Positions 52,901 through 64,000 of a stretch of DNA of 64,000 bases are shown in pieces (positions within the stretch are counted from its first letter, which is position 1; every line of letters starts with the position of its first letter). Below the pieces are notes generated by a model. The model made no database searches, was not told where the DNA came from, and saw only the letters and a program-made list of their open reading frames with translations. A program made the translations under genes and the position numbers. This DNA is from Blepharisma japonicum (Eukaryota > Ciliophora > Heterotrichea > Heterotrichida > Blepharismidae): NCBI GenBank assembly GCA_949751835.1, contig CATKHK010000069.1, forward strand, positions 1 to 64,000, in the 5' to 3' direction.

Positions 52901-55900
52901 AAGTATTGGAATTGTCTGTTGGGCATAATGAGCATCCAGTACAAGAGTTTGATGTTAAGGCATTAACTGTAATTGTATTATATATTTTTAGATCCCATAG
53001 AAACCCATTAAAGAACGATGTTAAAGTTGTGGAATCAAGGTTGCTTGCACCTATATTTATTAGAAATGAGCTCTGTAAATCATTTAATCAGCTTGAATGC
53101 TGGTCACTTGATATATCTGTGTATGTATTTGTTGTAAATTTAATGATTTGCTGAGGAGTTGTACTGATATCAGATACAGCTGAAATAAAATTTCACTGGA
53201 AAAGTGTGGTCTCCACTGAGGAAAGAGAACTTGTATAGGTGATTGTTGTAGAATCCTGTAATGTAAGAGTGAGTGATGGATATTTGTTTACCAATTCAAG
53301 GCTCACAAATTTTTCAAATCCTCCATTCCCGGTATGCTTAGAAAATATAGTTCCTGTGCCAGATATTGGATTTATCCAGGCTGATATTGTAAATTTTGGT
53401 GAAAAAGTAAGCAATGGAGAAGCTGTGCTTGTATAAGGGGGTAACTGCATATAAGCTGATCCAGAAAAGTAATAGCCTCTATAAATAGCTGCTATAGGAT
53501 CGGTTATATCATAAGTGGGATAAAAATTATTATCTTTTCCTGTTAGAACTGGGATATTTGAAGCTAAATCTACCACAATGTCTTTTATTTGATGCGGCAT
53601 CAAGTTAAACACCAAAAAGTCTGTATAAGCAGGATCAGTATCACAGTTATTACCATTTATAACATATCCAGTAGGGCAAAAAGTCATGCATAAAGATTGA
53701 ATCAGATAGTAACCTGCTGCACATGTAAGGCAACCAGTGTATTCAACAGTAGAGCAAGTATCACAAATTGTATTACAGAGTTCACAGGACTGAGAGCCAG
53801 AGACTCATACAGCATTAGTATTACAAATGCAATGACCTAAAGGCTTATATGCATTTGTGATGCAGCTTGTGCATTCTCCAGAAAAGGTAGTGCACGAGTA
53901 GCATTCTTTATCTCTACAAAGTCTGCAAGTCAAATCACTAACACACCCTTGGCTGCAGCCTGTCAAACAAGCAGTGCAGCTATCTGGATATTCATTTACA
54001 GAGCAATCACTTAAGCATTGATTATTAGAAGGACAGGCCGAGCAGCTTGTATCGCATGAAGCTGAGTAGTCATAAGATTGATAAGTATGAGTGTTATAAA
54101 TATATAATCTTGCTAAAAACCCATATAATCCTGAAGTCCCAAAGGTTTGATCATTTCCTATATAAAGAGTTCCTGCATTGGTATCTTTAAAATGAATTAA
54201 TGATGTAGTAGTAATATCACTAAAAGCTGCTGTATTCATATAAAGATTTAGCTTAGTTTTGCCATCAGTTTGGACTTGCCCTGTGAAGGCTAAGAAGTTT
54301 CAACTATTTATAATACTTGTTGAGGTAGTTAAAATAGCAGATGAGGAATCAGAAAATGTTATTGAAAGTACTGGGTATCCTGAAGAGTCTGTAGTAATTT
54401 TAAAAATGCCATTAGTTGTGTATTTTGTCATTAGAATTCCTGCTGCCAGTGGTTTTGTCCATAGAGAAATAGTAAATGAAGGTGCTATCATGACAGTGGA
54501 TGATAAATAATTGCTTTGATAAAAATAATAGCCTCTTTTATAAGAAGGTATAGGATCCTTTGCATCTAAATTCCAATCAGGATAAGCATTGGTATTAACC
54601 GATCCTACATTAAATCCAGAAACTATATCAAGACGAACTTGGTCAGTCAAGTCTAGACCAATCCCTAAATATGATGACCAATCGCAAGTTTTGCCTGAAG
54701 AATTTGCACTATAGCCAGATGGGCATTCACTTAAGCACTGACCAGTTGGTGCAAATAAATAATAACCTGAAAAGCATTCTGTGCATTTTTGATAAGTTAA
54801 ACCTGTACATTTAGAGCATCCGGTATAGCATGGTTGGCATGAAAACCCATCATTTGAGGTTCAATAGCCAGGGTCACATACGCATGAGCCAGGAGCTCCA
54901 CTAGCATTATTAACACATTGGGTACATTTTCCTGAGCCAAAACCACTGCAAACTGAACATAATAAATCGTCGCATATATTGCATGTAGAAGCCCTGACAC
55001 ATCCTTTGCTACAAGAGTTACAGGCTGAGCAAGAACCGCTGTCCAGATAAGTAGAAATACTACATCCCCATAGACAAGAAGCTCCAGACCCACAAAATGT
55101 AAAACTGCTAATCACAGCTGTAAAATCTGTAATTTGTGTGTTTCACAGCTGAAAATAATAAATAAACCCTACAAATCCAGTAGAACTACTTTTTCCGAGT
55201 AGCAAATTGGTTGATGCTTGGTCTCTAAATATTTTCCCTGAGATAGTGGCCGAACCTGCAGCAGCTGCATTAATATAAAGAGAAAGAACAGAAGCATTTG
55301 AGGTGTAACAAATAGAAATAGATACATAAGTCCAGTCAGTAAATGAAGAGCTTGGGGATAAAGTTTGTGTGGATGTTGCTTGTGTAGTATCTTCCATTAT
55401 AGCTGTTATAGCACCTGTTGATGCAACTATTAACCTTGTTTGCTTTTGCAATAAATCTCCATTAGTAGCCACATAAATTCAAGCTCCCATAGAAAAGCTG
55501 TGAGAAAGATATACAGAAACCGAAGATAATAAATACATGCTTCCATCAAAATAAAGGCCTCTTTTATATACAGGAACAGGATCAATAGTTTCAGGGTTTA
55601 TAAATGGCTGATAAGAAGTTGGGTCTGTTCCTGTAGTAAAAATCCCATAAGATCCTTGAAAATCAGTATCAAATAATTGATCAATCACTGCGGTTGAGAC
55701 CGAAGAGCAAGAGGTCCCGTAACCGTATGGGCAATCATTTAAACAAATAGTGCCTACTATTTGTTTCCCTCCAATACAAGTAGTGCACTCAAAATAAGTA
55801 GTTTGTTTGCATGCAGAACAAAGTGCATCACAAAAGTCACAACTGGCTGTACTAGAATGCCAAAATGTATTTGCCTTGCATTGGCATCCGCCGGATCCAT

Positions 55901-58900
55901 CAGCTTCTGCATTTGTAATGCAGCTTGAGCAAGACCCAGAAAAAAATGTGCACTCATAGCACTGTTTTGTCTTACACAATCCGCAAGTATCCGTATATCT
56001 GCATCCTTTTATGCAAGATCCCATGCAATTAGCATATGTTGACCCATCATAATACTGAGCAATTGGACCAGTGTCGGGGCAGTTATGATCAATAGGACAG
56101 CTAGAGCATGGAGAAATACAACTTAATGTCGTATAATCGCTGTATTGTAAGTTTTCGACATTGAAAATGTTTAAATCATATAAAAATCCCACAAAGCCAC
56201 TAGTTGTGGTAGCTTTTGTTCCAATATAAAGATAATTCGCACTGCGATCCTGAAAATAAATAATATTTGATGATGATCCCGTTTCTTTGGTTAGAGAATT
56301 GAAATATGAACTCACTGTAGTTATATGGGTCGTATCAATTTTTCCTGCAAATGCAATATAATTTCAACCGCCATTCATAGCATTTTCTGATAGGGTAACT
56401 GAAAAAGATGAAGAGTCCTTTAAAACAAGGGAAAGTTTAGGGTATCCTGAACTACTCAAAATTTCTAAGCAAAATATTTCACTCCCAGAAACTGTTTTAG
56501 CCAGAACTGTTCCTGCTCCAGTAGGGTATATTCAAATAGAAACTGTAAAATATGGCCCAAGCACAGTATATGAGGACATATAAGTTGCACCTGCGAAATA
56601 GTATCCTCTTAGATAGGCTGGATAAGGATCATTAGAATCATAATTAGGGTAATAAGTTGACATAGAATTTCCTATTTTGACTCCTGAAATTGAATGAAGC
56701 ATTATTTTATCATAAAGGGATAAGCTTAATCCAGTTGTTGATGAAAAATCACAATTTTTTGTACTTGAATTTTCTGTATATCCTGAAGGACAGCTTAATA
56801 GGCATATCATTGAGTTGTATAAAAAATAGGTGGAGCTGCAAGAAGTGCAAGAATAATATGAAGAATCAGTACAATGAGTACAGCCACTATAGCAAGGAGA
56901 GCATAAAGCTTGATTTGTAGGCTGGTAATACCCAGAATTGCAAGTACAAGGAGATCCAGCCGCATTGGTAACACATGAAGAGCAAGTTCCTGAGTAAAAC
57001 GATGAGCATTGGGTGCATAAAAAATCGTCACAAATATAGCAGGATGTTCCTCGGGTACAGCCTATTGTGCAAGTGCCTACGCAAGATTGACAGTTAGTTC
57101 CATCATAATATTGAGAGTAATCGCAAGGCCATAAAGTTGATACCGTTCCTCCAGTTAATGTGCTGATACTAGAATAGGCTGAAAAGTCACTAATGGCGAC
57201 TTGCCATAGCATAAAATGAGCAATAAATCCTTTAAAATTTGTTGAGCCTTTTCCTATGTATAATGTTCCTCCTGATGGTAATCTAAACACAAAATTTGTG
57301 ATTGAAGTGTATGTCCCAGCAACATTATTAAGATAAGGAGTAACTGTAGTAATTTTGTTTGCAAATCCGACTGTATAGGAAACATAGTTCCATACGCTTG
57401 AAGTTATAGTTTGAGTAGCAGACCAACTTCCTGAAGATGCGTCTCATTTTTCTAAGTAAAAAATAATTGACCCACTAGAATCAATAGTAAGCTTATTAGA
57501 GCTGTGGCTGATTAATGTCCCTGTTATAGCATAAACCCACATACTCATGCTTCAAGTATTGGATAGGTTAATAGATCCGGCCAAATACTGGTTAGAATTA
57601 AAATAGAGGCCTCTATTTTTAGCTGGGAATGGATCAGAAGATTCACCTGAAGACCAATAATTATAACTACTGGAGCTTGTGGCTGTAATTAAAGCAGTTC
57701 CATAGCTTCCAGCGAATGCACCTGTTAAATCAGCTGTTACAACAGCAGAAGAAACTGCTGCGCAATTCCCAAACCCATAAGGACATGCATATAAGCAAAT
57801 CCCTCCAATACGAACTTTTCCACTGCTGCATGCTGTATTTGACCAAGTTTGTGTGCAAGTGGTTCCATAGGTATCACAGCACCCTGGAACAATGCCTGTG
57901 TAGCATGCTGAGCACATTGATAAAGAATAGCCAGAACATGCGCTGCAATCGACTGTATTGCAAATACTGCAGTCAGTTCCTCTCACACATCAAGGCCAGG
58001 TAGGGCAACTAGAATCACAGTCTCCACAGGCTGATCCACTTCAATATTGGTTATTAATACAGTTAATTTTACTAGTCATTGTCTCATAGGTTCTAGTTGT
58101 GTCTGCTCTAGCTTGCAACCAATAAATAAATCCTCTAAATGAATCAGTGCCAGATACACTTCCGATTTTTCATACATAAGTAGTGACTGTATATCTTCCT
58201 TCCGAGCCATTTAGCACTGTTGTACCAACTCCTGAGCCGTTAATATAAAAAGAAACATTTATAGTATCACAATCCGACTGTTCAAGAACTGCTGAGACAG
58301 AATGCCATGATGATGTATAAGTCGAAGTTGCAGTCCCAGCCACATTTTTTGCATTATTACTAGAGTCATATATTCTTCCCGCATATTTGTATACACTCGA
58401 GGAATCTGCATAAATGCGCAAATATTGTGTCGAACTTGCTATGACGTTCAAAATTTCTCCGCTAGAAAGAGGCATAATCCACATATTTAGGGTAAAATAC
58501 AAGGCTGGGGTATAGCTTGAGCTACCTTTTATCCCTGAAGTAGTGGCGAAATAAAACCCACGGTCCAGTGTTGGGAGTGGAGAAGTGTGGGTAGCAGAAT
58601 TATAAGAAACTGAGCCTGTATTTGTGAACTGGTCAGCAGATCCAGTTGAGCTTGCTATATAGGTCCCTGTTAAATCTTGAACAGTTGAAAAAGGTAATGT
58701 AAAATAAATTGCATTGTTTCCGCTAGGTACACTGCACCAATAAGAGACTCCTCAGCCATCATCATCAGCTGAAAAAAGTGTGGGGCAATTAGATAAGCAT
58801 AATTTTTGAGCTGTGTAATATTTGGTTCCACTTTTGCATGAACAGCCTAGTGCTCCTCAGTCAATGCTATTATATGGGCAGCAACCAAAAGTCAACCAAA

Positions 58901-58931
58901 GCTTGGTGAAAAAAAGCAAAATTAAAATCAT
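49905..58931 (-). CDS. Giant LamG/Cys-rich multispan membrane protein, intact 7-module copy (copy 5)
   Basis: 3008 aa, intronless, TGA as Trp, stop TAG. The ATG at 58931 begins a signal peptide (MILILLFFTKLWLTFG) before CCPYNSIDWG, aligned with copy 4 residue for residue. Modules 1 to 7 have signatures near 58550, 57605, 56605, 55560, 54535, 53475 and 52360. Every linker Cys motif of copy 4 is retained, including DCSICNTVDCSACSGY after module 1 and CRLCRDKECYSCTTFSG after module 5. The stalk is near 51340-51050 and the membrane module 50960-49990. Copies 4 and 5 match in length to the codon with many synonymous changes, which suggests selection to keep the protein. Some blocks are almost identical between them. 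Confidence 0.9.
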
Positions 58932-60202
58932 ATTAATTATTAAAATGACGTAGATAAGCTTATAAGTTAAATCAAAAAAGTTAAGATAGAAGACTTATTT
59001 GGTAAAAAAGTTGTGATTTTCAGGAATAATGATAAGAATGAAAATCATATAAGATTAGTTTCTAAATATTGAAGTAAAAAATTATAATTAAAATTAATCT
59101 TTCTTGATAAACAGTTAACTTTTGCTTATCTGAAAATAATAATCTACAGCTGCTATTATTGCCAAAAATCATCTTAAAATAACACAAAATATTTAGGAGA
59201 TGATACTTCTCTTAGATCTTTGTTAAAGCTAAAAAGTCCAGCTTTAAGAGTTTTAAAATTTTATCAGTAATATTTAGTTTCAGAAAAACCGCAATTATAA
59301 TAATAATTTTGAGTTAAAAATAAGCGATTTTTAATTATTGAGTCTAGTTAATAAATAAACTTTTAACACTTTATTAAAAATTTTTATAAATTAAAATTGT
59401 TTGAAGTTATCTAATGCTATCTACTAACAAAATAAATGCTTTTTATACTTAAAAATAAACGTAACTAAAAATGCTGGATTAAAACATATTTCTGAGAGAT
59501 TATATGCTTTTATTTTAAATATAATTTTATTTATATTAAGTAAATGAAAATAGCATTATACTCAAATTCTAATTCTTTTGTATTTAAATATATAGTTCTT
59601 GCCTTAAGGATTCTGCTGGTATAATAAAAGTAATTTAATGCAAAATATTTAATCGTTGGGATTAGCTGATAGACTCAAATACTCATATGCTATTTCTTGA
59701 ATAGTTTGAAAAAGTCAACAAGACTTAGGCGATAAAATTAAATTTGTCCATTTTGAAATTAAGTAATAGAATAAATATTAAATATTTAAGAAAATATTGT
59801 CTTTATTTTTATATTTTTACTGAGCATGATAGACTTGGAAGGGAAAAGTTTACAACTTTGTCTGCTATTTATAGGAAATCCAGTACATATTTGACCGAAA
59901 ACAGCTGAATTGCAGGATTTTCGTATATAATTAGCAAGCCAAGGAGATTGAAATGTGATTTCCTTATTAATTCTATCCAAAGCAGGCTTAAATTATAATA
60001 GATGATGCAAGCCAAGAAAATATTAAAAAATGGCATTTAATTATTAAACTCAATAGCAAATATAAAAGTTAATAGTGTCGAAGGAATGAATATTTATTGC
60101 ATAAAATCATTAGTATCTTTAATTAGCAATATATCACTCAAGCATTATGAAAATTAATAAAAATTTTATTGAAAAATATTTTATTAAAATATTAATTTAT
60201 AT
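58932..60202. other. Spacer between copies 5 and 6
   Basis: 1271 bases, the longest gene-free stretch in the array, AT-rich with a less biased patch at about 59810-59990. That patch holds a 64-codon minus-strand frame (59786-59980) of no recognisable family, probably spurious. No RNA gene or repeat is evident. Confidence 0.55.
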
Positions 60203-63200
60203 TTATTTTTCGACTTTCGAAACTTGAGTTTTATACGGATGAATACTTCTTTTCACAAGCCCTGCTTTGGTAAGTTTATGATGGATAATCCCAAATAAAG
60301 TCCTTGCAAAAATGGCTACTGAAGCAAATGATTGTATTCCCATAATGGCTATCACAATTGCGACTATCCCGTTCTCAATAGTTGAGACAATTTCCTGATC
60401 TAAATTAAATAAATAAACTGAGGTCGAGGTCATTATTAAAAAAATTGATATTTCAGTCAATAAATTACACAATTGCAAAATTGAGTCTTCAAATGGCCAA
60501 GAGAATATTAGATGCAAAATGGTCATCATAGAAAGAACGACGTTAATAGTTACTTCTGTTTGTGGGTAGCCTCTTAAAAAGACTAAATTTATGATATATA
60601 TAAATCTCCTAATAAAGAAAACAAAGTAATATTGCGTTGCAAGTAAGCCTTTATCAGTTCGAAATTCATAGAAAAATGAGCTAAATAGCTCGGTAAAAGT
60701 CTTTTCTCTTGATTGAATTCTATTTTTATTTTTATAAGAAAATCAAAAATATGCAGGTGGGGTAACAACTAATAGGACATAAACAGCTGAGCATATAACA
60801 AAATTAGTTATTTGAGTGATATTGCGAAAGCCAAGCGTTACAAGTCCAACACTTGCAGCTGCTCCCAGTTCTAGATAGCATTGGATCCAAAATCTTAAAT
60901 AAAAAGCAAATTGATAGGCTTTCACAGTTTTCTTAAATTTCTTCCCCATTCATCTGAATGAGCATCGTGATAAGAAGAAAATAGCTGGAAAAACTGATAA
61001 AGAAGCCAATATCAGTGTAAAGTCATTTCCACTAGTTATTAGGATCAGGTCGGTGTCAAATCCAAAATCTTGAGCCTGAGAATATGGAGTATTCCCTTCA
61101 TTTTTGTCTATGAAATATTTAAAAATATTTGGAAATAAATTAAAAGAATTCAAATTGTTCAAAAATGTGCTCATTTTGCTAGAAAAAGGGATTCCTGATA
61201 AAGTCAAGTAGCTAAGAATTTGCAAACTGTTCATCATACTTCATAGAGAACTTGGGTTTGGATTTACCACTGATAAAGCAACAGCTCCAGAAATAGCAGC
61301 TTGGGCACTAGCTGTTGCTTGAGAAGTAACTGCTGCAATAGCTGGAGAATAGGGCGTAGGGTCATAAGAATTCAAGGATATTGAAATTTCTGATGAATTT
61401 AAGATACCATTTGAAACTGATATCAGTTCAGTTAAATTTAAAAACTCAAGGGTAGCTGATGTACCTTGAGATATTTCTTCTGAAATTATTAAAGAAATAT
61501 AGTAGCAGGTGCTATTGAGCTGTTCAAGCTTGCATGAAATTTTCCCTTGCTTTGTAATTGTTATGGTAAAATCATTTAGAGTAAGACTATCTGCAAGGCT
61601 ATCTGAAAAAGTGAGGTAAAGAGAATTATCAGATAAAACAGAGAGTTTCGCTGAAAAATGAACTAAAGTACAATTTTTTGTACCATTGTAGCCTAAATCG
61701 CAATAGCATAGATTATTCTTTAAGCTTGCATTTTCTACGCAAGCAGTACAGTTAGTAAGAGATTCGCAATAAGTGCAGTAGCTTGGGCACGAATATAAAA
61801 TCCCATCAGGTCCTCTAAATCCTCCAGCCTCAAGAGGAATGCATGTGTTATTGTTAGAAGTGTCAAGAACATAATTTACATCACAAATACATAAATCAGG
61901 GTTAATCGCCTTTTCTTTACAAGCTGAGCACCCAGAAGTAGAATAGTCAGTGCAGATATCACATAATAAATTACTACAAAGCGAACATGTAGATCTTCAA
62001 TTCCTGCAGGTCTTTTTGCATTTTGTATTACATTGATAGCATGTATTATAAGCTGGGCCACCCCAATATTGATTTATTTTACAGTTAGGAATACATATTT
62101 GGCTTATTGGACAAACACTACAGGTTTCAGTACACGTGGTAGTCGATAAACTTGATACTGATTTTACAGTGTTAAACATCTGTATGGTATAAATAAAGCC
62201 TTGATAGAAATTATAAATAGCTGATGAACTTGCTTGAGCTCCAATAGTCATTGTAGTATGAGGTCCTGCATCACTAAAAGCTCCATATCCAGTCAAACTA
62301 GGAGAATAAGATATACCATTTACATAGCACGATAATGTATTATAGCCACTAGAAGCAGCCTCTAATGTAAATACTATATGACTCCATTCGTAATTTTTCA
62401 TTGATGCTTCACATATATGAAAAATTGGGGAGACGCCCAAAGTACTCGAAAATATAGGCTTGCTATCCATTATAGATATGGAGTAAAGCGTTGAATAATC
62501 ATTAGAAATATTGTGTTTTGATAATATAGCTGAGTATGAATTCTCAATGTTTAGCCATATAGAAATTGTAAAGGTAGGAGCAATTACAAGTCTTGGAGAT
62601 GTATAATTTGAATACTCAGGAAGCCTTAAAACTGATGATTGTCCGTTAAATCAAAATCCTCTTAAATAAGCTGGAATAGGGTCATCAGCTTCATAATCAG
62701 GATAAAATTGTTTTGTTGATCCAGTTATAACAGGGATAGAGCTTGCTTTATCATAGATGACTCCATTCAAAGTATTTAAATCTAAGTCAAAGATTTTTTC
62801 TTGAACTAGCACACATCCACTTGGAGTTGAAGAATAACCTGATGGACAGCCGGACCCACAAATTCCTGAAGCCATATAATAGCCATCAGCACATGTCAAA
62901 CAGTCTAAATAATTCGAAGATGTACAGGTCTTGCAGGAAGTATCACAAGCTTCACAATCCTCAGTGCCAGAATTCCAGTAATATCCAGAATTGCATTGAC
63001 AGTTTGTACCTATTAAGCTTGCATTCGTTTTACAAGTAATGCAGGTACTCGTATAATCATTGCATATTTTACATTTGATGTCTTGGCAAAGGTTGCAAGT
63101 GTTATCTTTTCTAACGCAGCCAACAATAGAGCATCCAGACAAGCATGAATCGCAGATATTGCCATTCCAGTATTTGTCTATAAGACAATTATCTAAGCAA

Positions 63201-64000
63201 GTATTAGAATTATCAACTGGGCATAATGAGCATCCACTGCAAGAGCTTGAAGTTAAAGAATTAGCTGTAATTGAATTATAGATTTTCAGATCCCATAGAA
63301 ACCCATTAAAATATGACGTTAAAGTAGTAGAATCTAGGTAGCTTGCTCCGATCAATAAAAGAGAAGAACTTTCTAAATCATTTAGTCAGCTTGCATACAA
63401 ATCGCTTGATGTATCAATATTCGCATTTGTAGTAAGCTTAATTATTTGCTGAGGAGTTGCGCTGATGTCGGATACGGCTGAAATAAAATTTCATTGGGAA
63501 AGAGTTGTCTCCAGCGAGGCAAGAGTACTTGTATAAGTGATTGTAGTAGAATCTTGAAGCGTCAGAATAAGTGAAGGGAATTTGCTTACTAATTCAAGAC
63601 TCACATATTTTGTAAATGCTCCACTATTAATTTGTTTACAAAAAATAACCCCTGTCCCATCTATTGGTTTTATCCAAGTAGAAATAATAAATTTAGGAGC
63701 CAATGCAAGCAATGGTGAAACTGTGCCTGTATAAGGAGGTAACTGCATATACGCTGATCCAGAAAAGTAATAGCCTCTATAAATAGCTGCTATTGGATCA
63801 GTTGCATCATAAGTAGGGTAAAATTTACTATCTTTGCCTGTGAGAACTGGAATACTTGAAGCTAAATCGGTAACAACGTCTTTTATTTGATGAGGCATCA
63901 AATTAAAAACTAGGGTGTCTGTATAAACTGGATCAATATCACAATTGCTGCCATTTATAACATATCCTCTTGGACAAAATGAAATACATAAAGACTGAAT
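60203..64000 (-). CDS. Giant LamG/Cys-rich multispan membrane protein, C-terminal part (copy 6, runs off the window)
   Basis: An open frame from the window edge to a TAA at 60203-60205, TGA as Trp. What is visible is the end of the linker before module 6 (SLCISFCPRGY), module 6 (YRGYYFSGS near 63765), its Cys linker (SGCSLCPVDNSNTC), module 7 (LRGFWFNGQ near 62650), the last linker, stalk and about eight membrane spans (from about 61240 down), plus a basic tail. No lesion is seen in this part. Module 7 reads uninterrupted where copy 3 has the 115-bp insertion. The N-terminal two thirds lie beyond 64000. It is a fourth gene in the same direction as copies 3-5. Confidence 0.88.

Noticed and set aside
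59786-59980. 64-codon minus-strand frame in a less AT-rich patch
   Set aside because: Slightly more protein-like, but no recognisable family, no homologous spacer copy and no flanking coding signal. Not enough support to call a gene.

Overview
The window is a chromosome end from a heterotrich ciliate, most likely the macronuclear genome of Blepharisma. It opens with about ten copies of the heterotrich telomere unit CCCTAACA (1-85). Every long gene reads through only if TGA codes for tryptophan, while TAA and TAG remain the stops. Equivalent conserved tryptophans are TGA in one paralogue and TGG in another. The DNA is AT-rich, genes are densely packed, and no intron is needed to keep any reading frame open. 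If this were germline DNA, many TA-bounded insertions would be expected; I find only one, which favours the macronucleus.

Layout. 1-2.2 kb is a subtelomeric scar: telomere, a decayed non-LTR retrotransposon (LINE) reading toward the telomere with a (TAA)n tail, and a kelch-type gene fragment cut off at the LINE's 5' edge. 2.3-18.9 kb holds two giant plus-strand genes (2308 and 2983 aa) for secreted-then-membrane-anchored proteins. Each has a signal peptide, 5 or 7 LamG/concanavalin-like modules separated by cysteine-rich furin-like linkers, a beta-sandwich stalk and about eight membrane spans. 18.9-29.3 kb is a compact island of six ordinary genes: copine, aldo/keto reductase, an unrecognised protein, an Acl4-like TPR chaperone, an LRR protein with a Dpy-30-like tail, and a Dopey (DOP1) homologue. 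30.2-64.0 kb holds four more copies of the giant family, all on the minus strand, the last one running off the window.

All members of the giant family point their 3' ends at the housekeeping island, so the window has a broad inverted architecture. The paralogues differ by whole two-module blocks. With modules numbered by conserved sequence, the three full right-arm copies are 1-2-3-4-5-6-7, the first left copy is 1-2-5-6-7 and the second is 1-2-3-4-3-4-7, a clear record of unequal exchange in the cysteine-rich linkers. One copy (30157-39262) carries an in-frame TAA and a 115-bp insertion bounded by TATATA that shifts the frame exactly. The insertion looks like a retained internal eliminated sequence (IES).

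The giant family is the most interesting content: a diversified subtelomeric array of candidate surface receptors or adhesins with a channel-like membrane module. Its function cannot be read from sequence. I recognise none of its members by name.
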